Below are positions 18,890-29,382 of a stretch of DNA of 64,000 nucleotides, piece by piece (within the stretch, counting starts at the first letter, position 1; each line of letters begins with the position of its first letter). Made by a program: the position numbers and the translations under genes. Location: NCBI GenBank assembly GCA_022843825.1, contig JALHMX010000013.1, positions 17,123 through 81,122 on the forward strand, written 5' to 3'. This DNA is from Pseudobdellovibrionaceae bacterium. GTDB lineage: Bacteria; Bdellovibrionota; Bdellovibrionia; Bdellovibrionales; Bdellovibrionaceae. The notes beneath the pieces are model-generated. The model made no database searches. It worked only from the letters and a program-made list of their open reading frames with translations, and was not told the DNA's origin.

Positions 18890-20764
18890 ATGAAGTCGGC
18901 ATTTGACATAATTGTTGTAGGAGCGGGACACGCGGGAATCGAAGCGTGCTTGGCCTCTTCACGGCTTGGGCTAAAGACTTTGCTGGTAACGACCAATATT
19001 GAGCGCATCGGATACATGTCATGTAACCCATCGATTGGCGGTTTGGCCAAAGGACACATGGTGCGAGAGATAGATATTTTAGGCGGTCAGATGGGTACAG
19101 CTGCTGACCAATCATGCATACAATTTAAAAGATTAAATGCCAGTCGCGGTCCCGCCGTTCGAGGTACACGCACTCAGAACGATAAACATGTTTACTCATA
19201 TATTCAAAAAAGTATTATTTTAAGCGCGCCGCAATTAACGACCATAGAGTCGGAAGTTAAAAAATTAATAATTACTAACGGGGTCTGCATGGGCGTTGTT
19301 CTGCAAGACGGAACCGAAATCTGTGGGCAAAGAACAATTATAACTACAGGCACGTTTATGAACGGAGTCATGCATATTGGTTTGGAGCAAAAAGCAGGAG
19401 GTCGCATAGGAGACAAGGCATCTATTGGCTTGTCAGACCAAATGGCTGAATATGGATTTCAGGTTCAACGACTAAAAACAGGAACGCCGGCGCGTTTAGA
19501 TAAAAACAGTATCGACTGGAGCAAAACGGTGCCTCAGGCCGGAGATGAAAAAATTTATCCATTCAGCTATAAGTCAGAGAAAAAATTTTATTTACCCCAG
19601 GTTCTTTGTTATTTGTCGCACACCACAGAGAAAACTCATGAAATTATTCGTCAGAATCTAGACAAGTCTCCGATGTTTTGTGGCGTTATTGAGGGGGCAG
19701 GTCCCAGATACTGTCCAAGTATTGAAGATAAAATTACTCGCTTTAAAGACAAGGTTTCACACCAAACATTTTTAGAGCCTGAAGGCTTAAATACCGATTC
19801 AATTTATTTGCAGGGAATTTCGACCTCGCTGCCGGCTGATGTTCAAGATCAGTTTTTGAAAACAATTGCGGGTTTAGAAAAAGTAAAGGTCCTTCGATAT
19901 GGCTATGCCGTTGAATATGACTACATTGAGCCTACGCAATTGCATCATCATTTTGAAACGCGCACGTTAAAAAATTTATTTTTGGCAGGCCAAATCAATG
20001 GTACATCCGGATATGAAGAGGCCGCGGCGCAAGGATTTTTGGCGGGCGTTAATGCTGTTAGATCTGTACTTAACAAGGAGCCCTTTATTTTGGGGCGCGA
20101 CGAAGCTTATGCCGGCGTATTAATTGATGATTTAGTGACCAAGGGAACTCGCGAGCCCTATCGTATGTTTACATCGCGCGCCGAGCACCGCTTAGTTTTG
20201 CGTGAAGACAACACCATTGATCGTTTACTGGGGCGCTCCGCAGAGTTGGGATTAGTTTCTAAGGAAGATATAGACAAGCTTTCACTGATTAAAGACAGAA
20301 GAAAAGATTTTCATCAGTATCTGCGCGGGCAGGTTTTTTATCCCAACGCAGAGACCAACCAAAGAATTGTTAATATGGGAAGTGCGCCGTTGGCAAAACC
20401 GGCAACAGCCGAAGAGTTTTTGCGACGACCTGAAATTGCGTATCATAATTTAGCAGCCCTGGGCCTAGACGTCGATTTACCAGAGGAAATCACTGATGCT
20501 GTCGAAATAGAAGTAAAATATTCCGGATATATTAAAAAGCAGCTGGATGTTATACAGCAGAGCAAGGCTTTAGAGTCCTTAAAAATTCCAGCAAATATTA
20601 TTTACGATGATATCAAAGGGCTTTCGCGCGAAGAGACAGATAAACTTAATAGAGTGAAGCCGCTAACCATAGCCCAAGCACAACGAATTAGTGGAGTTAA
20701 TCCATCGGCTGTTCAGGCTTTAATTATACACATAAAATCTAAAAGTTTTTCAGCCCAAATCTAG
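18890..20764 (+). CDS. mnmG: tRNA uridine-5-carboxymethylaminomethyl modification enzyme MnmG
   Basis: A 624-residue flavoprotein of normal length. The FAD-binding Rossmann motif VVGAGHAGIEA lies at residues 9-19. CNPSIGG, with the catalytic Cys region, is near residue 45. The GidA signatures GTSGYEEAAAQG and TSRAEHRL are present, as is the C-terminal helical domain that binds MnmE. It works with MnmE on tRNA U34. It is the last gene of the rpmH run; no convincing terminator is visible in the 88-base AT-rich gap after it. Confidence 0.97.
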   Translation: MKSAFDIIVVGAGHAGIEACLASSRLGLKTLLVTTNIERIGYMSCNPSIGGLAKGHMVREIDILGGQMGTAADQSCIQFKRLNASRGPAVRGTRTQNDKHVYSYIQKSIILSAPQLTTIESEVKKLIITNGVCMGVVLQDGTEICGQRTIITTGTFMNGVMHIGLEQKAGGRIGDKASIGLSDQMAEYGFQVQRLKTGTPARLDKNSIDWSKTVPQAGDEKIYPFSYKSEKKFYLPQVLCYLSHTTEKTHEIIRQNLDKSPMFCGVIEGAGPRYCPSIEDKITRFKDKVSHQTFLEPEGLNTDSIYLQGISTSLPADVQDQFLKTIAGLEKVKVLRYGYAVEYDYIEPTQLHHHFETRTLKNLFLAGQINGTSGYEEAAAQGFLAGVNAVRSVLNKEPFILGRDEAYAGVLIDDLVTKGTREPYRMFTSRAEHRLVLREDNTIDRLLGRSAELGLVSKEDIDKLSLIKDRRKDFHQYLRGQVFYPNAETNQRIVNMGSAPLAKPATAEEFLRRPEIAYHNLAALGLDVDLPEEITDAVEIEVKYSGYIKKQLDVIQQSKALESLKIPANIIYDDIKGLSREETDKLNRVKPLTIAQAQRISGVNPSAVQALIIHIKSKSFSAQI

Positions 20765-20852
20765 CAATATCAAAATCTGTTTTTGTATTATTAATAGATT
20801 ACAAATACTTATATAACTGCAGATATATTTTTGTATTAAAAAATCTCAATGA

Positions 20853-21368
20853 TTATTTTTTTGACTTTTCTTTTTTGTCAGCCTTAGATGTATGTTTTGT
20901 GTCGCTTGTTCCACGTGGAACAGCCTCTGCATCTTTGGTGAACTTACTTCTTTGCAGTTTCATTCGCACGCGATAATCATCAATTTCCTTTGTGTCCGGC
21001 CACGGTCGACCACCCTCTTTGAAGCTTTCTAAATAGCGCTGTCGCACGTAGCGCCGCCGCTGTTCGAGCTTAATTTCAAAATACTTTTTTTGCTGGCGAA
21101 CAATTTCGAGCAGGTTTTCAGAACCGCTCATTTTGTTTCTTAAGGGCGTAGACTGGCCTGACTGAGGAAGCACCTTTTTATAGTTCTGGGTGTCGACAAG
21201 AACTTGTTTGGCGATATCTGCTTCTTGCTTAGTGCTAATGTCGAGCTCTTGTTTTAGGTCCATGTAAATCAAGTCTTCGAGCTCAGGAGCGGGATTCTTT
21301 TTTTCGCAGGATAGCGATAAAAAGCCTAAGACTATTAAAAAAGGGGCCAATATAAGGTATTTTTTCAT
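20853..21368 (-). CDS. Small lipoprotein of unknown function carrying parS sites
   Basis: A 171-residue protein with a lipoprotein signal peptide (lipobox LSLSC at residues 17-21). The mature part is charged and probably helical, with a basic segment LEQRRRYVRQRY and a Lys-rich tail. I recognise no domain. A perfect parS lies inside the coding sequence (20907-20922) and a near-perfect one directly abuts the start codon (21370-21385). If translation instead began at ATG 21386, the upstream parS would encode the first residues (FYVEH). The ribosome-binding sequence of the preferred start (GGA within the parS) is weak. Convergent with mnmG, divergent from parA. Confidence 0.75.
   Translation of the reverse strand: MKKYLILAPFLIVLGFLSLSCEKKNPAPELEDLIYMDLKQELDISTKQEADIAKQVLVDTQNYKKVLPQSGQSTPLRNKMSGSENLLEIVRQQKKYFEIKLEQRRRYVRQRYLESFKEGGRPWPDTKEIDDYRVRMKLQRSKFTKDAEAVPRGTSDTKHTSKADKKEKSKK
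20907..20922. promoter_or_regulatory. parS centromere site (perfect palindrome)
   Basis: TGTTCCACGTGGAACA is a perfect 16-base palindrome of the chromosomal parS type bound by ParB. It lies within the small lipoprotein gene, about 580 bases from the parA start. Confidence 0.92.
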
Positions 21369-21369
21369 A

Positions 21370-21385
21370 TGTTCCACGTAGAACA
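21370..21385. promoter_or_regulatory. parS centromere site (one mismatch)
   Basis: TGTTCCACGTAGAACA differs at one base from the perfect site at 20907. It sits one base upstream of the lipoprotein start codon and about 115 bases upstream of parA, so ParB binding here could affect expression of the lipoprotein gene. Confidence 0.85.
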
Positions 21386-21418
21386 TCGGTTTTTGCGCGT
21401 TAAAACTGAAATAAAATC

Positions 21419-21446
21419 TTGAACATTGGCGAAGTGTTTATATGAT
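21419..21446 (+). promoter_or_regulatory. Candidate parA promoter
   Basis: TTGAAC (21419-21424), a 16-base spacer and TATGAT (21441-21446) form a reasonable sigma-70-like promoter about 55 bases upstream of the parA start and 34 bases from the nearer parS. Confidence 0.5.
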
Positions 21447-21499
21447 TGATGGGTCTAATAAAATAATTGCTTGGTTGCACCAAGATAAAAAGGATTCTT

Positions 21500-22303
21500 A
21501 TGATAAAAATAATATGTGTAGCGAATCAAAAGGGTGGAGTGGGAAAAACGACCACAACAGTTAATTTGGCCTCAGCTCTGGCGAAGCTCGGCAAAAGAGT
21601 ATTAGTCATTGATATGGATCCGCAGGGAAATGCCTCGAGCGGACTAGGAATAAAAAAGCACGAAGTTGAAAACAAAAGTATATACTATGTTCTTATTGGC
21701 GAAAACACACTTCAAGAGGTTGTTTTTCCTACTTCACAAGAAAATTTATGGATAGCAGCTGCCAATCCTGACTTAGTAGGGGCAGAAATTGAGCTTGTGG
21801 ATATGCCACAAAGAGAATTTCGTTTGAAAACAGCCATCAGCCAGGCCTCAAGTCTGTACGATTACGTATTAATTGATTGTCCACCATCGCTGGGACTACT
21901 CACCTTAAACTCGCTAGCAGCCGCTAACAGCTTTTTGGTGCCACTGCAGTGCGAATACTACGCTTTAGAGGGGCTAAGTCAGCTTTTAAACACAGCGGGA
22001 CTAGTCAAAAAGAGCATAAATCCAAATTTGAATATCGAAGGCATTCTTTTAACTATGTTTGATAAACGAAACAATCTCAGCCACCAGGTCGTAGAGGAAA
22101 TCAAGACACACTTTAAAGACAAAGTATTCTCTGTGATTATACCAAGAAATGTTCGGCTTAGCGAAGCGCCTAGCCACGGAGTTTCTATTTTTGGATATGA
22201 TCCACGATCAATTGGTGCGTTGATGTACCTAGAGCTTGGTCGAGAAATCTTGGAACGAACGACCACTAAGCAGCAAACTACATCAGCTATGGCGGAAATA
22301 TAA
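21500..22303 (+). CDS. parA: Chromosome partitioning ATPase ParA
   Basis: A 267-residue ParA/Soj-type ATPase. The deviant Walker A is KGGVGKTTT at residues 11-19, the DMDPQGN switch is near residue 40, and a Walker B-like YVLIDCPPSLG follows. It lacks the N-terminal HTH of plasmid ParAs, as usual for chromosomal Soj. It moves ParB-parS complexes along the nucleoid. ATG 21500 is preferred over an upstream in-frame TTG at 21467 because AAAAGGA lies just before it and it gives the standard MIKIICVANQKGG opening. The parB gene follows after three bases. Confidence 0.96.
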   Translation: MIKIICVANQKGGVGKTTTTVNLASALAKLGKRVLVIDMDPQGNASSGLGIKKHEVENKSIYYVLIGENTLQEVVFPTSQENLWIAAANPDLVGAEIELVDMPQREFRLKTAISQASSLYDYVLIDCPPSLGLLTLNSLAAANSFLVPLQCEYYALEGLSQLLNTAGLVKKSINPNLNIEGILLTMFDKRNNLSHQVVEEIKTHFKDKVFSVIIPRNVRLSEAPSHGVSIFGYDPRSIGALMYLELGREILERTTTKQQTTSAMAEI

Positions 22304-22306
22304 ATT

Positions 22307-23305
22307 ATGGAAAATAATAAAGATTTTCAAAACAAAAAAAGATTGGGACGGGGTATTGGCTCATTGCTAGGGGGCGCTGAGTTTTCCACTAATGAAAAAG
22401 CAACTGCGAATCAGTCTCAAAAAATGAATACCCAACCAACGTCCACTCAGCAGAAGAACTCGCCGGTGGGTGAAAACACGGTTGTTACTGCGGCGGAAAG
22501 CCGAATTTGGAATATATCAATAGATAAATTAGTTCCTGGCATCTATCAGCCAAGAAAAACTTTTAACAAAGAAAGCATCGAAGAGCTTTCTATTTCCATA
22601 AAAGAAAATGGAATTATTCAACCCCTAGTGGCGCGAAAGCGCACAGCAGGAGGATACGAAATTATAGCTGGTGAACGACGGTGGAGAGCGGCTCAGGTAG
22701 CCGGCCTTCACGAGGTGCCAGTTATATTAAAAGATATTTCTGACCCCGAAGCTTTGCAGTTAGCAATTATTGAAAACGTACAGCGAGAAGACTTAGATCC
22801 TATTGAAGAAGCAGAAGCTTATCAGCGGCTTATGCAGGAGTTCTCTCTCTCTCAACAACAAGTAGCTGAAAAAGTAGGCAAAGAGAGATCAACCATTGCC
22901 AACGCCTTAAGGCTTATCGCCCTTCCCAATGAACTTAAGGAAATGGTTTCTAAGAAAATACTTTCAGTAGGACACGCCAAGGTGCTTATGGCGCTGCCCT
23001 CTAAGCAAGCACAAATAAAGTTGGCAAAAGCAGCTATAGAAAAACAAATGTCTGTGCGTGCACTGGAGTCACTAATTAAGTCACAGCAGTTTGATGCAGA
23101 AAATCTTGATAAAGCAGATGCCACGGCTGCAGACCCTTTAAAAACGGATCTGTCTCAGCGCTTGGCTAAAGAGCTGTCCGATCAGCTTCAAAAAAGCTTA
23201 GGAACTAAGGTGCAAATTAATTATCGATCAGGAAAAGGGGATTTAACGATCCATTTTTACAGCGATGAGCAGCTTAACGCTATCTACGAAAAAATTAATC
23301 GATAA
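22307..23305 (+). CDS. parB: Chromosome partitioning protein ParB
   Basis: A 332-residue ParB/Spo0J protein. The N-terminal LGRGIGSLLGG is the ParA-interacting motif. A variable linker is followed by the ParB/CTPase domain (QPRKTF, GERRWRAA near residue 125), the HTH that reads parS (LSQQQVAEKVGKERSTIAN) and a C-terminal dimerisation domain. Its sites are the two parS sequences just upstream of parA. Confidence 0.96.
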   Translation: MENNKDFQNKKRLGRGIGSLLGGAEFSTNEKATANQSQKMNTQPTSTQQKNSPVGENTVVTAAESRIWNISIDKLVPGIYQPRKTFNKESIEELSISIKENGIIQPLVARKRTAGGYEIIAGERRWRAAQVAGLHEVPVILKDISDPEALQLAIIENVQREDLDPIEEAEAYQRLMQEFSLSQQQVAEKVGKERSTIANALRLIALPNELKEMVSKKILSVGHAKVLMALPSKQAQIKLAKAAIEKQMSVRALESLIKSQQFDAENLDKADATAADPLKTDLSQRLAKELSDQLQKSLGTKVQINYRSGKGDLTIHFYSDEQLNAIYEKINR

Positions 23306-23316
23306 GGCCAAGGAAA

Positions 23317-23340
23317 AGAGCAAAAAATCTATTTTGCTCT
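23317..23340 (+). terminator. Hairpin after parB, weak terminator or attenuator
   Basis: A perfect 9-bp stem AGAGCAAAA (23317-23325) / TTTTGCTCT (23332-23340) with a 6-base loop lies 12 bases after the parB stop. It is followed only by ATGCTTTTC, not a long U-tract, so termination would be partial. Confidence 0.45.
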
Positions 23341-23379
23341 ATGCTTTTCAGCAGTCCGGACCCCATCAGAAATGAAGGG

Positions 23380-23408
23380 TTGACCTCTAAAATAGAACAA
23401 GATATCCA
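23380..23408 (+). promoter_or_regulatory. Candidate promoter of the F1/b-subunit ATP synthase operon
   Basis: TTGACC (23380-23385), a 17-base spacer and TATCCA (23403-23408) lie 28 bases before the first atp gene. The -10 match is moderate. Confidence 0.45.
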
Positions 23409-23436
23409 AGGAGCACCGAATTTATAGAAGGAACTT

Positions 23437-23877
23437 ATGGAAATACTTCAGCAACTTGGAGCCAATCAGTCGGCTATACTTCAATTTTTTATTTTCGCAA
23501 TTTCAATAGCATTTTTAACAATCGTTGTTTTTAATCCGTACTTTGAGGCTTACGATCAGCGTCTGCAAAAAACTAAAGGCGCAGAAAGCGTAGCCAAAGA
23601 AACGATAGAGGAAACAAAAAATCTAAACCTTATCTTTCAATCTAAGGCGCGCGAGGTGAATGACAAGATCAAAAGCATTTACAGCACGGAAAACGAAGAG
23701 GCTAAAAAGACCACAGAGGTTTTGATTAAAGACGCGAAAAACATTTCTGCGCAAACGCTTGAAAAGTCTCGCAAAGAAATTTCCGAACAAATTAGTCAAT
23801 CAGCAAATCAGGTTAAAACTATTTCTCAAGACATCGCTCAGCAGTTAACGCAAAAACTTGAAAGCAGCGAGGCATAA
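23437..23877 (+). CDS. ATP synthase Fo subunit b-type (b'-like)
   Basis: A 146-residue protein with one N-terminal transmembrane helix (ILQFFIFAISIAFLTIVVF) followed by a long charged helix rich in Lys, Glu and Gln, the stator architecture of b subunits. The next gene encodes a second b-type protein, so the peripheral stalk may be a b/b' heterodimer. The stop overlaps the next start by one base (TAATG). Which of the two is b and which b' cannot be told from sequence alone. Confidence 0.85.
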   Translation: MEILQQLGANQSAILQFFIFAISIAFLTIVVFNPYFEAYDQRLQKTKGAESVAKETIEETKNLNLIFQSKAREVNDKIKSIYSTENEEAKKTTEVLIKDAKNISAQTLEKSRKEISEQISQSANQVKTISQDIAQQLTQKLESSEA

Positions 23878-24449
23878 TGAAAAAATTAATTTCTGTTCTA
23901 TTAAGTGTGCTAATTTTTTCCATCGCTCGGGCTGCAAGTCCGCACGGCGATGACCATATTCCGTTTAAAGAAATAGGCTTCCAGGTTATTAATCTTGGAG
24001 TTTTGCTTGTCATAATTTTCTTTGCCGTTAGAAAATCGATCGTTGAATTATTTAAGACGCGTTATGCGGCTTACAATGAACAAGCTCAAAAAACAGCGGA
24101 AGCAAAGGCAGCGGCCGAGCTTGCGCTTGCCGATATTAAAGCACGTATTCAAAATTTGCAGAGCAGCGAAGATCACGCAATTGCCAAGGCCCATGCCGAC
24201 GCCGCGGCTTTAAAAAGCAAAGTCATTCAAGAGGCAAAAACACAGGCAGAAAAAATAAAAGCGGACACACATCTTATTGTGGGCGCCGAGCTTAATAATG
24301 CTAAAAATCAAATTCGCGAAGAAATCATTAATTCATCGATGGAATTGGCTAAAAACACGATAAAGAACTCTGCGGAGACGGTTTCTAAAAAATCTGAAAA
24401 AAGATTTTTGCAGGAAATCTCTAATACAAAAGCTCAGGTGAGTTTATGA
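23877..24449 (+). CDS. atpF: ATP synthase Fo subunit b
   Basis: A 190-residue protein with a signal-like N-terminus (MKKLISVLLSVLIFSIARA), a second hydrophobic helix (VINLGVLLVIIFFAV) and a long Ala/Lys/Glu-rich coiled coil from about residue 60. This is the usual b-subunit plan with an added leader. It forms the peripheral stalk holding F1 to subunit a. It overlaps atpH by four bases (ATGA). Confidence 0.88.
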   Translation: MKKLISVLLSVLIFSIARAASPHGDDHIPFKEIGFQVINLGVLLVIIFFAVRKSIVELFKTRYAAYNEQAQKTAEAKAAAELALADIKARIQNLQSSEDHAIAKAHADAAALKSKVIQEAKTQAEKIKADTHLIVGAELNNAKNQIREEIINSSMELAKNTIKNSAETVSKKSEKRFLQEISNTKAQVSL

Positions 24450-24985
24450 AATCAAATACTGTAGCAGTTAAATATGCTAAGTCGCTTTTTGATGTGACTT
24501 ATGAAAATGGAAAATCTGGAGAAGTGGCCACGCAGCTTATGGAAATTTCCAAAGCTTTTGATAAAAGCGTAATGGTTTTTTTTGAAAACCCATTTAACTT
24601 GAATCAAGACAAAATAGCTGCAGTGAAAAATACCTTAGAAGGAAAAGTTTCCCCGGAAGTTTTGAATTTTATGGCGTTATTAATAGATAAAAATCGCATG
24701 GGCCTAATGAGTGAAATTTCTCGAGAATATTCTACCCAGGTCCAAGCGGCCGCGGGAATTACTAAGGGAAAAATTTTCTCTGCCACCCTGCTTGAGCCCT
24801 CTTACATTCAGCAAGTGGAAGCGGCTGTTTCAAAAAACCTAGGTCGCAAGATCGAGCTTTCGTTTGAAAAAGATGACAGCTTGATTGCGGGCTACAAGGT
24901 ACAAGTGGGCGGATGGACGCTGGACGATTCAATAAATACACAATTAAAAACTTTAAAAGAAGAACTAATGAAAAGAGGACTATAA
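24446..24985 (+). CDS. atpH: ATP synthase F1 subunit delta
   Basis: A 179-residue protein of typical delta (OSCP) length. The N-terminal helical domain begins AVKYAKSLFDV, and the central LLIDKNRMGLMSEISREY is characteristic. The C-terminal domain contains AGYKVQVGGWTLDDSINTQL, the conserved ending. It connects the b subunits to the top of the alpha3beta3 hexamer. Its stop is directly followed by atpA. Confidence 0.95.
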   Translation: MKSNTVAVKYAKSLFDVTYENGKSGEVATQLMEISKAFDKSVMVFFENPFNLNQDKIAAVKNTLEGKVSPEVLNFMALLIDKNRMGLMSEISREYSTQVQAAAGITKGKIFSATLLEPSYIQQVEAAVSKNLGRKIELSFEKDDSLIAGYKVQVGGWTLDDSINTQLKTLKEELMKRGL

Positions 24986-26506
24986 ATGGAAGCGCAAATC
25001 AGAGCAGATGAGATCGGTAAAGTTCTTAAAGAACAAATTGCTAAGTACAGTAAAAACACTGAAGTAGCTGAAACTGGAAGTGTCTTATCTGTTGGTGACG
25101 GGGTCGCACGTGTATATGGATTAGAAAATGTAATGGCCGGAGAGTTGGTTGAGTTTTCTAGCGGCGTAAAAGGAATGACATTAAACCTAGAGGCCAATCA
25201 AGTTGGTGTGGTTATCTTTGGAGAAGACAGACAAATTAAAGAAGGCGATACTGTTAAGCGAACGAAGCAGATTGTTTCTGTTCCGGTAGGAAAAGAATTA
25301 TTAGGCCGTGTCGTTGATGCCTTGGGAAATCCAATAGATGGAAAAGGCCCTATCAACGCAAAGCAGACCCGTATCGTAGAGCTAAAGGCACCAGGTATCG
25401 TTTATAGAAAATCAGTTCACGAGCCTTTGCAAACGGGCCTGAAAGCGATCGACGCTTTAATTCCCATTGGCCGCGGACAGCGTGAGCTTATCATTGGCGA
25501 TCGTCAAACAGGTAAGTCAGCCATTGCTATCGATACTATTATTAATCAAAAAGGCCAAAACGTTCATTGCTTCTACGTAGCCATTGGTCAAAAACAATCT
25601 ACGGTTTCTTTGATTGTTGAAAAATTACGTGCTGCCGGCGCGATGGAGTACACAACCGTTATTGCGGCGGGCGCTTCTGAACCAGCACCGATGCAATTTT
25701 TAGCTGCTTATTCAGGAACCGCGATGGCAGAGTACTTTCGCGATAATGGTATGCATGGATTAATTATTTACGATGATTTAACAAAACAAGCGCAAGCTTA
25801 CCGTCAAATGTCTTTATTATTGCGACGTCCGCCAGGCCGCGAGGCTTATCCTGGAGACGTGTTTTATCTTCACAGCCGTTTGTTAGAGCGTTCGGCAAAA
25901 GTGTCTGATGCGGTAGGGGCGGGCTCTTTAACAGCTCTTCCAATTATCGAAACACAAGCGGGGGATATTTCTGCTTACATTCCTACAAATGTAATTTCTA
26001 TTACTGATGGACAAATTTTCTTAGAGAGTGATTTGTTTTACAAAGGTATTCGTCCTGCAATTTCGGTGGGTAAGTCAGTATCACGCGTGGGCGGGTCGGC
26101 TCAGATTAAGGCCATGAAGCAAGTTGCGGGTTCGATCAAGCTTGAGCTAGCTCAGTTCCGCGCGCTTGAGGCTTTTGCCGCATTCGCGTCAGACTTAGAT
26201 AAGGCGTCACAAATGCAATTGGCGCGTGGTCGTCGATTGGTTGAGGTTTTAAAACAAGGCCAGTATCAACCTCTTAAAGTCGAAGATCAAATCGTTATGG
26301 TTTATGCAGCCACTAATGGATACGTTGATTCGATTCCAGAGTCGGATGTTAATCGTTATGAAAAAGAAATGACGGAATTTTTAAAACAAAAATACTCTGC
26401 AATTTTAAAAGAGATCTCTGAGAAGAAGACTGTTTCAGATGATCTTAAAAAAGAGCTGACCAATGCATTAAAAGAGTTTGGCGCAATTTTTAAACCGTCT
26501 AAGTAA
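24986..26506 (+). CDS. atpA: ATP synthase F1 subunit alpha
   Basis: A 506-residue subunit with Walker [10 protein letters not shown] near residue 170, the alpha-specific [10 protein letters not shown] near residue 365 and a normal C-terminal helical domain. It forms the non-catalytic nucleotide sites of F1. AGAGGA in the end of atpH serves as ribosome site, so the two are coupled. Confidence 0.98.
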   Translation: MEAQIRADEIGKVLKEQIAKYSKNTEVAETGSVLSVGDGVARVYGLENVMAGELVEFSSGVKGMTLNLEANQVGVVIFGEDRQIKEGDTVKRTKQIVSVPVGKELLGRVVDALGNPIDGKGPINAKQTRIVELKAPGIVYRKSVHEPLQTGLKAIDALIPIGRGQRELIIGDRQTGKSAIAIDTIINQKGQNVHCFYVAIGQKQSTVSLIVEKLRAAGAMEYTTVIAAGASEPAPMQFLAAYSGTAMAEYFRDNGMHGLIIYDDLTKQAQAYRQMSLLLRRPPGREAYPGDVFYLHSRLLERSAKVSDAVGAGSLTALPIIETQAGDISAYIPTNVISITDGQIFLESDLFYKGIRPAISVGKSVSRVGGSAQIKAMKQVAGSIKLELAQFRALEAFAAFASDLDKASQMQLARGRRLVEVLKQGQYQPLKVEDQIVMVYAATNGYVDSIPESDVNRYEKEMTEFLKQKYSAILKEISEKKTVSDDLKKELTNALKEFGAIFKPSK

Positions 26507-26529
26507 GACGACAAAAAGGTAAAAGCCCG

Positions 26530-27405
26530 ATGGCAAGTTTAAAAGATATACGTGCGCGAATAGATAGCACGAAGAATACACAGCAGATTACTAAGGCGAT
26601 GAAGCTAGTGTCGGCTGCGAAGCTTCGAAAGGCGCAAAATAACATAACTAATATGCGCCCTTATGCGGTGACCTTGAAAAAGGTTATAACAAATATTGCT
26701 GCGGCAGAAAAAGTTTCGCACCCGCTGATGAAAAGAAAAGAAAAAGTAAATAAAGTTTTGCTTGTTGTTTTAACTTCTGATCGTGGTCTATGCGGCGCCT
26801 TTAACTCAAGCATTAATAAATTTGCTGAGCGATATTATAATGAAAAAATTAATCAAGTAACCAAGTTAGACTTTATTTTTATTGGTCGTCGTGGATTAGA
26901 TTATTTTGGTCGTCGTGGAATTAAAGGCGTACAAAATTTTTTAAAACTAGATAAAGACATTTCTTATGATATGGCCAAGGGCATTGCCGAAAGCCTTATT
27001 AACTATTATTTAGATGGCGACTACGATGAAATTCGTATGATCTATAATGAATTTAAATCTGCAATTTCTCAGGAAGTGACTTGTGAAACACTGCTTCCCA
27101 TCGAAGTAGATCCTTCGGCCGCAGATCAATCAAAAGTTTTAGAGTCTAAGGACATTCTTTTTGATCCTTCCGCGGAAGAAATCACAGAAGAGCTATTGAA
27201 GAAAAATTTTAATCTTCAAATGTATAGAGCCATGAGCGAATCAGTTGCTTCTGAACATGGTGCCCGCATGACGGCCATGGAAAATGCAACGAACAACGCC
27301 AAAGAGATGATTAATAAATTAACTTTAACGTACAACAAAGCACGACAAGAGAAAATCACCACAGAGCTTATTGAAATCGTCAGCGGCGCAGAAGCATTGA
27401 AGTAG
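26530..27405 (+). CDS. atpG: ATP synthase F1 subunit gamma
   Basis: A 291-residue central-stalk subunit. The N-terminal coiled coil begins with SLKDIRARIDSTKNTQQITKAMK-type residues, TSDRGLCGAFN lies at about residues 80-90, and the C-terminal helix contains ERMTAMENATNNA-like sequence (here ARMTAMENATNNAKEM). It rotates within alpha3beta3. It lies between atpA and atpD as usual. Confidence 0.97.
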   Translation: MASLKDIRARIDSTKNTQQITKAMKLVSAAKLRKAQNNITNMRPYAVTLKKVITNIAAAEKVSHPLMKRKEKVNKVLLVVLTSDRGLCGAFNSSINKFAERYYNEKINQVTKLDFIFIGRRGLDYFGRRGIKGVQNFLKLDKDISYDMAKGIAESLINYYLDGDYDEIRMIYNEFKSAISQEVTCETLLPIEVDPSAADQSKVLESKDILFDPSAEEITEELLKKNFNLQMYRAMSESVASEHGARMTAMENATNNAKEMINKLTLTYNKARQEKITTELIEIVSGAEALK

Positions 27406-27432
27406 AAAAGAAATAATATTTAAAGAAATTAA

Positions 27433-28854
<1,422 letters not shown>

Positions 28855-28856
28855 TT

Positions 28857-29258
28857 ATGTTTAAACTCAGTTTATTAACACCTGAAAGAAAAATTATTTT
28901 TGATCAGGAAATTACAGAAATTACAGTTCCTGCAAAATCCGGCGAGCGTCAGATTTTACCAGGCCATATTCCGATGGTCGCAAGCCTTGGAACTGGAATT
29001 TTGAAGTTTACCGAAGCCGGCACCAATATCGCGAAGAAGTTTGTGATCAGCTGGGGCTATTGCGAAGTTAACTCTGCCGGCGTAAACATTTTAGCTGAAT
29101 TCGTTCAGTCCAAAGAAGAAGTTAATCTTGACGATGCCAAGTTAGCAATCACAGTTAACCAAGCTAAACTTGTTAATCAAAATCTAACAGACGACGAGTT
29201 TGAATTGGCTTTAACTAATATTCAAAAAGCGCAGAGCTCGATTACATTGGCGAATTAG
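28857..29258 (+). CDS. atpC: ATP synthase F1 subunit epsilon
   Basis: A 133-residue subunit. The N-terminal beta-sandwich has LSLLTPERKI and LPGHIPMVASLGTG, followed by a two-helix C-terminal region. It is part of the rotor and can inhibit ATP hydrolysis. It is the last gene of the operon, with a strong terminator about 25 bases later. Confidence 0.94.
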   Translation: MFKLSLLTPERKIIFDQEITEITVPAKSGERQILPGHIPMVASLGTGILKFTEAGTNIAKKFVISWGYCEVNSAGVNILAEFVQSKEEVNLDDAKLAITVNQAKLVNQNLTDDEFELALTNIQKAQSSITLAN

Positions 29259-29281
29259 TATTGGTAAGTTGAAAAATTATT

Positions 29282-29317
29282 AAGACCAAGGTCCTAGCAC
29301 CTTGGTCTTTTTTTTTG
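29282..29317 (+). terminator. Intrinsic terminator of the F1 ATP synthase operon
   Basis: An 11-bp perfect stem AAGACCAAGGT (29282-29292) / ACCTTGGTCTT (29299-29309) with a 6-base loop is followed by a run of T. This is among the clearest terminators in the window. Confidence 0.95.
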
Positions 29318-29382
29318 AAACTATGATGAGTTTTATACTATTTTATCCTCTCTGAAAATATTCCCAGCTACACTAGAAGAAT

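Noticed and set aside
18843..19115. Open frames antisense to the start of mnmG
   Set aside because: Low-complexity translations opposite a conserved FAD-binding region; typical frame shadows.
20765..20852. Possible terminator between mnmG and the small lipoprotein gene
   Set aside because: The gap is AT-rich, but no stem with more than a few base pairs and a T-run was found; TACAAA/TTTGTA arms are too far apart.
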